From an uncultured Lachnospiraceae bacterium (GTDB lineage: Bacteria; Bacillota; Clostridia; Lachnospirales; Lachnospiraceae), in assembly GCA_934292725.1 (NCBI GenBank), contig CAKQXY010000079.1:1-9222 (forward strand): a stretch of 9,222 nt of DNA, in the 5' to 3' direction. The notes below the pieces were generated by a model, which saw only the letters and a list, made by a program, of their open reading frames with translations, did not search any database and had not been told where the DNA came from. The position numbers were made by a program, and so were the translations under genes. Below, piece after piece: positions 1 through 7,330 of the stretch. The stretch's first letter is position 1, and the number at the start of each line of letters is the position of its first letter.

Positions 1-1460
1 TCGATCATCTCGTCTGTTTTTTCCAGATAAGTCTTGATATCCTTGACATTTTCGCATCTTTCGATCCTGCCGTTTGGATATACCGCCTTTGTGATGGCTC
101 CTGCACCAAGTGCTACGATGGTCTGCATTTCTTCCATGATCAAGATGTTGTAGATTCCTTCTTTTCCTGGCTTTGCGTATCCGACATTTTCCATATTTCC
201 TGTCATATTTTTCTGGCGGTACAGATAATACGGCTTCATACCCATTTCCTCTGCGACATCTTGTGTCAGCTCCATTGTGCTTTCAGAATTGACACTCTTC
301 ATACCTGCGTATTCTTCCTTCTGAGTATTTAATCTTGCGGCACGCTTAATAGCCAGTGAGTGAACTGTCAAATTGTCTGGTCCTAGCTTTTTGATTTCTT
401 CCAGCGTATTCTCAACATCTTCTTTTGTCTCCTGCGGCAGTCCAACAATGATGTCCATGTTAATATTATCAAAGCCTTCTTCTCTTGCAAGCAAAAAGGC
501 CTCCTTTACCTGCAAAACTGTATGTCTTCGTCCAATCAGTTCTAGTGTCTCGTCTTTCATTGTCTGTGGGTTGATACTGATACGTGTCACAGGATGACGT
601 TTTATTGCCTTAAGTTTTTCACGTGTGATGCTGTCTGGGCGTCCTGCCTCAACTGTCCACTCCTGAAGGAAAGACAAATTAAAGGAGTTCTCAATCTTTG
701 AGAGAAGACGTTCTAACTGCTCTGGCTCTAATGTAGTTGGCGTACCTCCACCGATATATATTGTGTTTAGCTTCTTATCTTTAAAAGCCTCTGCCACATA
801 ATCAATCTCTTTTTCAATTGAATCAAGATATGCATCTACACGATCACCAAAGCGGCTCACTGGATATGATGTGAATGAGCAGTATGCACATGTTGTCGGG
901 CAAAATGCAATTCCCACATACAAACTATATCCATCCTCATAGTCCAGACAATCAAGCAGCTTAATTTCTCTCTTTGCGATATCAAGACTTAGCATTGTTT
1001 TTTCCTCACCGCAAAGCATCTGATTTTTCATGTAGTCTATGCATTCCTCATCAGAAGCACCTTCCATCAGCATGGTTCTTGCAATCTTTGTCGGTCGGAT
1101 GCCTGTCAATGTTCCCCATGGAAGCTCTTTTTTTGTAAGCTTAGAGAGTAAACAATACAGCATACATTTTGCCTTCGTTTTAGTGTCCTTTCGATCTGAC
1201 AATTCACATTCACATGCATCGTCAAGCAATGTGCCATCCTGCACAAGCTCCATTGTCATCTTCTTTTTAGTGTTATCCTCGTTTGCTAAACATTGTGTTT
1301 CTGCACAATCACTCATGCACACACGAAGAAACAAATCACCCTCTGCGCACGCATATTCCTTTGTTTCAATTCTTTTAATTGCCCGTCCCGGATAAAATGC
1401 CATGAACAGGCTTCGGATATCGTTATCTAATGCATCGCATTCCAAATAAAAATAAATCAT
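1..1460 (-). CDS. hemZ: HemZ-type radical SAM coproporphyrinogen III oxidase/dehydrogenase (partial, 3' end cut by window edge)
   Basis: Radical SAM protein of the HemZ group, assigned in Bacillus to oxygen-independent conversion of coproporphyrinogen III to protoporphyrinogen IX in the cytoplasm. This frame has no stop before the window edge; 486 codons are visible against about 500 residues in B. subtilis HemZ, so only a few residues are missing. The 4Fe-4S/SAM motif CPTTCAYC is present with cysteines 187, 191 and 194, followed by GGGTP at 237-241, which contacts SAM. An LTGIRPTK stretch near residues 118-125, typical of HemZ rather than HemN or HemW, lies in the N-terminal domain. The ATG at 1460 has AAAGGA upstream at good spacing. 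It starts 27 bases after the metallo-hydrolase gene stops, so the two are probably co-transcribed. The family call is firm. True substrate is less sure, because many gut anaerobes carry hemZ-like genes without a full haem pathway. Confidence 0.9.
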   Translation of the reverse strand, partial: MIYFYLECDALDNDIRSLFMAFYPGRAIKRIETKEYACAEGDLFLRVCMSDCAETQCLANEDNTKKKMTMELVQDGTLLDDACECELSDRKDTKTKAKCMLYCLLSKLTKKELPWGTLTGIRPTKIARTMLMEGASDEECIDYMKNQMLCGEEKTMLSLDIAKREIKLLDCLDYEDGYSLYVGIAFCPTTCAYCSFTSYPVSRFGDRVDAYLDSIEKEIDYVAEAFKDKKLNTIYIGGGTPTTLEPEQLERLLSKIENSFNLSFLQEWTVEAGRPDSITREKLKAIKRHPVTRISINPQTMKDETLELIGRRHTVLQVKEAFLLAREEGFDNINMDIIVGLPQETKEDVENTLEEIKKLGPDNLTVHSLAIKRAARLNTQKEEYAGMKSVNSESTMELTQDVAEEMGMKPYYLYRQKNMTGNMENVGYAKPGKEGIYNILIMEEMQTIVALGAGAITKAVYPNGRIERCENVKDIKTYLEKTDEMI

Positions 1461-1487
1461 ATCGTTTCCTTTGCTTTCCTTTTAATT

Positions 1488-2120
1488 TTATCGCATTCCT
1501 GCTGCCGGATTATGTGTTTTTTCATAACCTATCGAGGTCGCCTGTCCATGACCCGGATATACATCTGTCTCATCTGGCAGTACAAATAGCTTTTTCCCAA
1601 GAGAACGAATCAGAGAAAACATACTTCCGCCAGGAAAATCTGTTCTTCCATAGCTCTCGAAAAACAGCGTATCTCCCGCAAACAGCACATGTTCCTTTTC
1701 TATATAATAGCACACACCGCCTAGTGTATGACCTGGTGTTTCAATCACTGTAATATTCATTCCGGCAATCTCAAGCTTTTGATTGTCAACAACAAGCTCA
1801 TCTGCCTCCATAGTAAAACCCTCAGCCCACATCGCAGAAAGATTTTTCTGGGAATCTGCTAAAAGTTCCTCTTCATGAATGCCGGCGTATACAGGAATCT
1901 GATAATATTCCTTCACTTTCTTTGCTGCCATGATGTGGTCAAAATGACCGTGTGTCAAAAGTATTGCCTCTGGCTTTATTTCATAGCGGCTGCACACACG
2001 AATAATTTTATCTGCCTGTTCACCTGGATCCACTAAAAATCCGCGTTTGCTTTCTTCATCCCATGCCAAATAGCAATTTGTCCCCATTTGACCTACCATA
2101 ATTGTCTCTATTCTCATCAT
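1488..2120 (-). CDS. Metallo-beta-lactamase-fold hydrolase, glyoxalase II-like
   Basis: A 210-residue cytoplasmic metallo-hydrolase of the glyoxalase II/hydroxyacylglutathione hydrolase-like branch. The binuclear metal site is complete: THGHFDH gives H57, H59, D61 and H62, then H131 in TPGHTLGG, D150 in FAGDTLF and H191 in YPGHGQ. The length is that of the short YqgX-like Firmicute proteins, which lack the C-terminal glutathione-binding domain of true glyoxalase II, so the substrate (a thioester is likely) cannot be named. Two ATG codons stand together at 2120 and 2117; AAAGGA lies about 8 bases before the first, which I chose. It follows rel after 106 bases that include a terminator, and precedes hemZ by 27 bases. 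The same neighbour order is common in clostridia. No signal peptide or membrane segment is seen. Confidence 0.88.
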   Translation of the reverse strand: MMRIETIMVGQMGTNCYLAWDEESKRGFLVDPGEQADKIIRVCSRYEIKPEAILLTHGHFDHIMAAKKVKEYYQIPVYAGIHEEELLADSQKNLSAMWAEGFTMEADELVVDNQKLEIAGMNITVIETPGHTLGGVCYYIEKEHVLFAGDTLFFESYGRTDFPGGSMFSLIRSLGKKLFVLPDETDVYPGHGQATSIGYEKTHNPAAGMR

Positions 2121-2171
2121 GTTACCTGTCCTTTCTTTTTAAACGGGCTGCCAATCTGCCAGTTAACACTA

Positions 2172-2202
2172 CACAAAACAGGCAGGGCCAATACCCTGCC
2201 TG
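2172..2202 (-). terminator. Intrinsic terminator downstream of rel
   Basis: A perfect 9-bp GC-rich inverted repeat, CAGGCAGGG paired with CCCTGCCTG (2179-2187 and 2194-2202), encloses a 6-base loop. Read on the minus strand it is followed by TTTTGTGT. It starts 24 bases after the rel stop codon, a normal place for a Rho-independent terminator. The plus-strand side has no T-run, so it works only for minus-strand transcripts. The U-tract is short and interrupted, so termination may be partial and let some transcription reach the hydrolase and hemZ. I saw no convincing promoter between it and the hydrolase start. Confidence 0.75.
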
Positions 2203-2226
2203 CAATCTTTGCATAACATCATTGTT

Positions 2227-4506
2227 TTATCCATTAGAACGTTCAATATCAATTACGCTGTTAACTGCCATCAGGCGATTGATAAGCTGCTGCAGAGCAT
2301 CTACACCACCAACTTCAAATGACATGTTGATAGTTGCCGTTCCCTGCTTACTTGTCTTAGAACTCATGGAAGCAATGTCAATCTCACGCTCTGTAAAAAT
2401 CTTAGAGATATCTGCAAAAATACCAATACGATTATTACAGAAGATCTTGATCTCTGCCATAAACTTCTCATTAGAATGAAAGCTTTCCTGCTGCCACTCA
2501 ACATCGACAAGACGTGACTTTTCAGACTCTGGAAGCGCTATGACATTTACACAGTCTGTACGGTGAATAGAAATACCGCGTCCTCTTGTAATAAAGCCAA
2601 CAATCTCATCACCAGGAACTGGCGAACAACATCTTGAAAAACGAACATTGACATCAACAACACCATTGACTAAAACGCCGTTTGTGCTGCGAATCTTGAC
2701 TGGCTTGTTCTTATTATTTTCAATTACAGATGCCAAAACCTGCTCATCTGTCGGTGCTTTTTTCTTAGATTCCTGATAAAGATCAATCAGCTTGTTTACA
2801 ATCTGACCTTCCTTAAGTCCGCCGTGTCCTACTGCTGCCAAAATAGAGTCCCAATCGCGGAAGCCATATTTTGTGACAACCTTCTTTGTAAACTCCGGCT
2901 TTGTCAGATCACTGATCTCAAAACCCTTGCCCTTGGCACAGCTGGCCACAAGCTCCTTTCCTCTGGTGATATTTCCAGCTCGTCCTTCCTGCTTGAACCA
3001 CTGATTAATCTTATTTTTAGCCTGTGTACTCTTTGCGATATTTAGCCAGTCACGGCTAGGTCCCTTGACGTTCTGAGAAGTAAAAATCTCTATTCGATCA
3101 CCATTTTGAATCTTATAATCAAGAGGAACCATCTTGCCATTAACTGCTGCCTGCTTCATGCGGTTTCCTACTGCTGAATGAATGCTGTAAGCAAAGTCAA
3201 TCGGTGTGGATCCAGCCGGAAGATTCTTTACATCACCCTGCGGTGTAAAGCAGTATACATTATCCGAGAATAAATCAAGATCATTTTTTACCATGCTGAT
3301 AAATTCTTTATTATCGGAAACATCCTTCTGCCACTCAAGAATCTGGCGAAGCCAGGAAAGCTTTGCCTCTTCATCACGCACTGTAGTGTCTCCCGAACCG
3401 CGCTCCTTGTATTTCCAGTGTGCTGCGATACCATATTCAGCAGTGCGATGCATCTCAAAGGTACGAATCTGAATCTCAAACGGCTGACCATTCTTTGCAA
3501 TCAGAGTCGTATGAAGTGACTGATACATATTTGGCTTTGGCATTGCAATGTAATCCTTAAAACGAACCGTAATAGGATGATACATTTCATGAATAACACC
3601 AAGTGCGGCATAACAGTCTTTTACTGTATCAACAATAATACGAACTGCAAAAATATCGTAGATCTGATCAAGTGTTTTATCCTGATTTACCATCTTTTTA
3701 TAGATGCTGAACAGATGCTTAACACGTCCTGATATCTCAGCCTTAATTTCAGCCTCTTCAAGCTTGACAGCAACCTCAGATTTGATCTCGTCAATAAAAC
3801 GCTCGCGCGCATCCTGCGTGCTGTAAATCTTTTCTGTCAGTTCCTTATAGACATCAGGGTGCAGATACATAAGAGACAAATCGTCAAGCTCTGTCTTAAT
3901 TTTTGAAATACCAAGACGTGATGCAAGCGGCGAATAAATCTCAAGTGTTTCTTTTGCCTTTTGTTTCTGTGTCTCTGGCTTCCAGAACTGACCTGTACGC
4001 ATATTGTGCAGACGGTCTGCCAGCTTTACCATGATAACACGGATATCCTTTGCCATAGCAAGAAACATCTTTCTGAGATTTTCTGCCTGGATCTCAATCT
4101 TATCCATGTCCCAGTTGATCTGCGTCAGCTTTGTTACGCCATCTACCAAAAATGCGATTTCTTCTCCGAAAAGCCCGATCAATTCTTTTAAAGTCACCGG
4201 GGTGTCCTCTAAGACATCATGAAGAAGTCCTGCCGCAATACTTTCCTTATCAAGTTCCAGCTCTGCTAATATAATTGCTACGCAAAGCGGATGGATGATA
4301 TACGGCTCTCCGGAGCGTCTGCGCTGATCTCCGTGCGAATTTAGTGCAACCTCATAGGCCTTGCGGATCAGTGACAGATCATCCGATGGATGATACTTTC
4401 TGACACTATCCTCCAATTCTTTATATAATTCATCCGGCGATGTAAAATTAGCCGGTGCCTTAACCGAAGGTTTTGGCGGGATTAATCCTTCTTCTTCTGG
4501 ATTCAT
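2227..4506 (-). CDS. rel: Bifunctional (p)ppGpp synthetase/hydrolase, long RelA/SpoT homologue
   Basis: Makes and degrades the alarmone (p)ppGpp, the second messenger of the stringent response, with activity tuned by ribosome-bound uncharged tRNA. With the ATG at 4506 it has 759 residues and the full domain order. The HD hydrolase comes first (about 40-200; H72, H96-D97 in LLHDVLEDT, D164 in LADRLHNMRT). The synthetase follows (about 230-370; D284, the motif RFKD at 315-318, E344 in FEIQIRT). Then come TGS (about 412-475), a helical region, a zinc-finger/RIS region with C626, C627, H648 and C652, and a C-terminal ACT domain. RFKD (RXKD) is the mark of bifunctional enzymes, against EXDD in synthetase-only RelA, and both active sites look intact. 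GAGGTG at 4513-4518 sits 6 bases before this ATG. A GTG at 4515 with GAGG at 4523-4526 would add three residues and cannot be excluded. It is also called relA or rsh. Confidence 0.96.
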   Translation of the reverse strand: MNPEEEGLIPPKPSVKAPANFTSPDELYKELEDSVRKYHPSDDLSLIRKAYEVALNSHGDQRRRSGEPYIIHPLCVAIILAELELDKESIAAGLLHDVLEDTPVTLKELIGLFGEEIAFLVDGVTKLTQINWDMDKIEIQAENLRKMFLAMAKDIRVIMVKLADRLHNMRTGQFWKPETQKQKAKETLEIYSPLASRLGISKIKTELDDLSLMYLHPDVYKELTEKIYSTQDARERFIDEIKSEVAVKLEEAEIKAEISGRVKHLFSIYKKMVNQDKTLDQIYDIFAVRIIVDTVKDCYAALGVIHEMYHPITVRFKDYIAMPKPNMYQSLHTTLIAKNGQPFEIQIRTFEMHRTAEYGIAAHWKYKERGSGDTTVRDEEAKLSWLRQILEWQKDVSDNKEFISMVKNDLDLFSDNVYCFTPQGDVKNLPAGSTPIDFAYSIHSAVGNRMKQAAVNGKMVPLDYKIQNGDRIEIFTSQNVKGPSRDWLNIAKSTQAKNKINQWFKQEGRAGNITRGKELVASCAKGKGFEISDLTKPEFTKKVVTKYGFRDWDSILAAVGHGGLKEGQIVNKLIDLYQESKKKAPTDEQVLASVIENNKNKPVKIRSTNGVLVNGVVDVNVRFSRCCSPVPGDEIVGFITRGRGISIHRTDCVNVIALPESEKSRLVDVEWQQESFHSNEKFMAEIKIFCNNRIGIFADISKIFTEREIDIASMSSKTSKQGTATINMSFEVGGVDALQQLINRLMAVNSVIDIERSNG

Positions 4507-4557
4507 ATCAGACACCTCTTTTCCTCATTTCAACTCAACATATTTATTCGTTGAAAA

Positions 4558-5394
4558 TTATAAGCTTGCGTACTTTTCTTCCATAAACTGTCTTGCCTGC
4601 TGCGCATTAGATGGATTTGTATCCTCTAACAGCACGTGAATATGCGGCTTATGCTCCTTGATATAGCGAAGCAAAAATTCATAATCCATCTGACCTGTTC
4701 CGCATGCACAGCTTAACAGCTTGCCATTTTCAATCTTGAAATCTTTTGCATGAATTGTTGCAATATCTGGTCCAAGAATCTCAACAAACTCTTTAAAAAT
4801 TGCCGGATACTCCTGATAATTGGACTCATCAAGCAAATTCACCGGATCAAAGATGATCTGAAGATTCGGAGAATCAATCGCATCAAGAACCTTTCTTGCA
4901 CGCTTCGCATTGTTTACAATATGTCGGCATACCGGCTCAATTGCAACAATTACACCAAGCTTTTCTGCATACTCCACAACAGGACGCAAATTCTTAATAA
5001 AAATCTGAAGTGCTTCCTCAGTAAATGAAAATGGCTCTGTGCGATACTCGGTATTACATGCACCTGTCTCTGTTCCAACTACACCTGCTCCAAGAAGACT
5101 TGCAAATACAATATGTCTCTTGTAAGTGTCGATAGTATCCTTTAATGCAACCTCATCAGGTGTTGCAAGATTCTGATAGCAGCCAAGAACTGCAACATCT
5201 ACTTTGTTCTCTGCAAAGACTTCCTTCATGTACAATGCCATACCAGGAGTTAAAACCTCCTTTTTTGTTGGAAACTCATGAACTGCCTTCGGTACTGCTA
5301 ACTGACAGCAATGCATCCCCTCATTGTGTATTTCCTTTACAAGCCCTTCAAAGGTATCTGCCTTTACATCATGGGCACGAATTCCGATTCTCAT
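4558..5394 (-). CDS. Sugar phosphate isomerase/epimerase-like TIM-barrel protein (AP endonuclease 2 fold)
   Basis: A 278-residue protein of the xylose isomerase-like TIM barrel family (IolE/IolI/hydroxypyruvate isomerase-like). Four likely metal ligands stand in the expected order: E153 in VAIEPV, D183 in IIFDPVN, H215 in TIHAKDF and E257 in VLLEDT. The fold call is good, but the substrate cannot be told from sequence. I chose the ATG at 5394 because GGGAG lies 6 bases upstream and the protein then opens with the strand MRIGIRAHDV; an in-frame ATG at 5433 would add 13 residues unlike the family. A promoter candidate lies upstream in the recJ end. The gene stops 51 bases before rel with no terminator between, so the two are probably co-transcribed. 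No transporter or sugar kinase lies in the window, which is unusual for this family. The motif CACGTGQ (229-235) carries two cysteines in the last third. Confidence 0.82.
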   Translation of the reverse strand: MRIGIRAHDVKADTFEGLVKEIHNEGMHCCQLAVPKAVHEFPTKKEVLTPGMALYMKEVFAENKVDVAVLGCYQNLATPDEVALKDTIDTYKRHIVFASLLGAGVVGTETGACNTEYRTEPFSFTEEALQIFIKNLRPVVEYAEKLGVIVAIEPVCRHIVNNAKRARKVLDAIDSPNLQIIFDPVNLLDESNYQEYPAIFKEFVEILGPDIATIHAKDFKIENGKLLSCACGTGQMDYEFLLRYIKEHKPHIHVLLEDTNPSNAQQARQFMEEKYASL

Positions 5395-5486
5395 ACAATT
5401 CTCCCTTCTTTTTTCATACTTCCAGCTATTCAAAACTACATTTTCTTTTGCTTTGCCTTAAATTGCTGACATCATGTGATTTTTTA

Positions 5487-5515
5487 ATTATACTCAATTT
5501 AATGAAACTCTGCAA
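5487..5515 (-). promoter_or_regulatory. Sigma-A-type promoter candidate upstream of the isomerase gene and rel
   Basis: On the minus strand, TTGCAG (5510-5515) and a perfect TATAAT (5487-5492) are separated by exactly 17 bases. The predicted transcript begins near 5480, giving a leader of about 86 bases before the isomerase ATG. The -35 box overlaps the last coding codons of recJ and the -10 box follows at the recJ stop. No terminator is seen after recJ, so this would be an internal promoter. The -35 matches only three of six consensus bases, and AT-rich DNA gives TATAAT by chance, so this is moderate evidence. Confidence 0.5.
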
Positions 5516-7281
5516 TAGTTTTGTATCACGATTTGAAGGCTTCTTTTCCCTTGAAATTCGTTAATTTGTGGATAATACGTCACTCCTATGTCAATTGTAT
5601 TGCGCATTCCCCTAAGAGCTGCCGCTACATTGTCACGACCATATTCTTCTTCAAGAAAATCAAAGAACACATCTGTATCTCCAAAATAAAGCGCATCCAT
5701 AATAATGCCTTCTGGTCCCATAACAGACATTTTTACAACATTTCTGTTCTTTCCGATACGTGAGAGACGAAGCACAGACAAATGCTGCTGGGCAAACAAT
5801 GGCTTTTCATTAGCTCGTCCAAATGGTTCTAGCTTTTCAAGATCAGCAATGACTTCTTCGCTTATATAACCAAGCGGCATCGCAGCATCAATCATGACAA
5901 GCGGCATAAGCTGCGTTTGTGTAAGCGTACATCTCGCATTTAAACCGTCTCGCAAAGTCTCTAAATTTTTCTTTTCCATTGTAAGACCAGCTGCCATCTT
6001 ATGACCGCCAAAGCGAAGAAATAAGCTTCTAAATGCACTTAGTTCCGTGAACATATCATAATCATCAATACTTCTGCCAGAAGCCTTAATCTGTCCTTCT
6101 TCTGACGCATCAGTAAAGACAAGCACAGGACGATAGTAACGCTCACGAAGGCGTCCTGCAATTATGCCGGCTACACTCTCATGACAATCTTTTATGTAAA
6201 CAAGATATACATGCTCATCCTTCCACGTTGCATGCTCAATAAGCTCTACTGCTCGCTCTGTTCCGACTCTCGTTAATTCCTTTCGCTCCTCATTCATTGC
6301 CCACAGCTCACCAGCTAAGGCAAGTGCCTGATCATATTCCTTTGATTCAAGAAGCGCCAATGCATGAACAATCGTGTCTAGTCGTCCTGCTGCATTAAAG
6401 CACGGTCCTAAGATAAATCCAATATGATAGGCACGCACCTGCTCTGGTGTTATGCCGCACACCTCCATCAATGCACGAAGACCTATATGGTTTGTGTGAT
6501 TCAGATATGAAAGACCTTTTCTGACTAGAATACGATTTTCACCGACAAGCTCCATAACATCAGCCACAGTAGCAATCGCCGTATATTGTAAAAAAATCTC
6601 CTGACGGCTCATTGTGCGCTTCATTCTGTGAAACAAAAGTGTCATAAGCTGGTAGGCTACGCCTGTTCCACAAAGACTTTTAAACGGATATGCACAGTCT
6701 TCCTGCTTTGGGTCAACAATAGCATCGGCCTTCGGCAAAAGATATGTCTTTTTTCCATCATGTTCCTCGAATGGAACCTCGTGATGATCTGTCACAATAA
6801 CTGTCATGCCAAGTTTTTTTGCTTCATCAATTGCCTCAAATGCTGCAATTCCATTGTCGCATGTTAAAAGCACACTTGCTCCCTTTGCGTTTGCTTCCTC
6901 AACGATACGACTGTTTACACCGTAGCCTTCCATTACTCGATTTGGCGTAAAGATTGCTGCGCAGCCGCCAAGTTCTATAATAGCTTCTTTTAACAAAAGA
7001 CCGGAGAAAATTCCATCATTATCAAAATCACTTGAGATTGCAATCAGTTCGTTGTTTGCAATCGCAGCCTCAAGCAAAGACGCGGCCTTATCTGCATCCT
7101 TCATAAGCGCAGGGTCACTTAGATAATCTAAATCTCCCTTTAAATAGCTTTCAATCTCCTCTTTTGTCTCAACATCTCGGTTTCTCATAATCCTTGCCGT
7201 TACCTGATTGATGCCGTATGCTTTACTGATGGCTGCAAAATCTGCCTTTTTTGCGTACAGACGCCAGCGTTCCTTCTTCAT
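5494..7281 (-). CDS. recJ: RecJ-family single-stranded-DNA-specific 5'-3' exonuclease (DHH phosphoesterase)
   Basis: RecJ degrades single-stranded DNA from 5' ends in recombinational and mismatch repair and in rescue of stalled forks. This 595-residue protein is close to E. coli RecJ length (577) and lacks the longer C-terminus of B. subtilis RecJ. The DHH domain shows motif I DFDNDG (D85, D87, D89), motif II CDNG (D142), motif III TDHH (D165, H166, H167) and VADV (D241). GPCFNAAGRLD (292-302) follows, and the DHHA1 part has SGRS (401-404) and GGHKMAAG (425-432). All metal-binding acidic and histidine positions are present. Motif I departs from the usual DYDVDG, and HESVAGIIAG (367-376) stands where HPGVIGIVA is usual, so this is a divergent branch. 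The ATG at 7281 has AAAGGA about 9 bases upstream. It follows the Y-family polymerase by 49 bases with no terminator between. Confidence 0.9.
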   Translation of the reverse strand: MKKERWRLYAKKADFAAISKAYGINQVTARIMRNRDVETKEEIESYLKGDLDYLSDPALMKDADKAASLLEAAIANNELIAISSDFDNDGIFSGLLLKEAIIELGGCAAIFTPNRVMEGYGVNSRIVEEANAKGASVLLTCDNGIAAFEAIDEAKKLGMTVIVTDHHEVPFEEHDGKKTYLLPKADAIVDPKQEDCAYPFKSLCGTGVAYQLMTLLFHRMKRTMSRQEIFLQYTAIATVADVMELVGENRILVRKGLSYLNHTNHIGLRALMEVCGITPEQVRAYHIGFILGPCFNAAGRLDTIVHALALLESKEYDQALALAGELWAMNEERKELTRVGTERAVELIEHATWKDEHVYLVYIKDCHESVAGIIAGRLRERYYRPVLVFTDASEEGQIKASGRSIDDYDMFTELSAFRSLFLRFGGHKMAAGLTMEKKNLETLRDGLNARCTLTQTQLMPLVMIDAAMPLGYISEEVIADLEKLEPFGRANEKPLFAQQHLSVLRLSRIGKNRNVVKMSVMGPEGIIMDALYFGDTDVFFDFLEEEYGRDNVAAALRGMRNTIDIGVTYYPQINEFQGKRSLQIVIQNYCRVSLN

Positions 7282-7330
7282 AAATTTATTCCTTTCACTA
7301 ATTCATTTTTCATGATGCGTTTTTTATTGA

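Noticed and set aside
1430..1753. Plus-strand open frames opposite the minus-strand genes, for example here and at 373-597, 1039-1395, 5145-5564 and 7973-8344
   Set aside because: They lie antisense within well-supported genes, have no recognisable domains and show composition expected of shadow frames.
2121..2178. Possible promoter (TTAACT-N17-TTTAAA) before the metallo-hydrolase gene
   Set aside because: Only four of six matches in each box, and the predicted start point would fall at the ribosome binding site, leaving almost no leader.
4530..4558. Inverted repeat TTTCAAC / GTTGAAA between the isomerase gene and rel
   Set aside because: AT-rich 7-bp stem with a 15-base loop, no T-run after it, so not a terminator and weak as a regulatory structure.
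4557..4562. Perfect TATAAT on the minus strand at the isomerase stop codon, about 50 bases before rel
   Set aside because: No acceptable -35 box at 16, 17 or 18 bases (the 17-base position reads TATGGA) and no extended -10; likely a chance AT-rich match.
5391..5417. Eight-codon reading frame (MKKEGRIV) whose stop overlaps the isomerase ATG
   Set aside because: Only a weak GGAAG upstream at short spacing, and it contains the isomerase ribosome binding site; a frame this short is expected by chance. It would need ribosome profiling to revive.
5395..5433. Longer start of the isomerase at an in-frame ATG at 5433
   Set aside because: The extra 13 residues do not fit the barrel's first strand, and the good GGGAG site belongs to the ATG at 5394.
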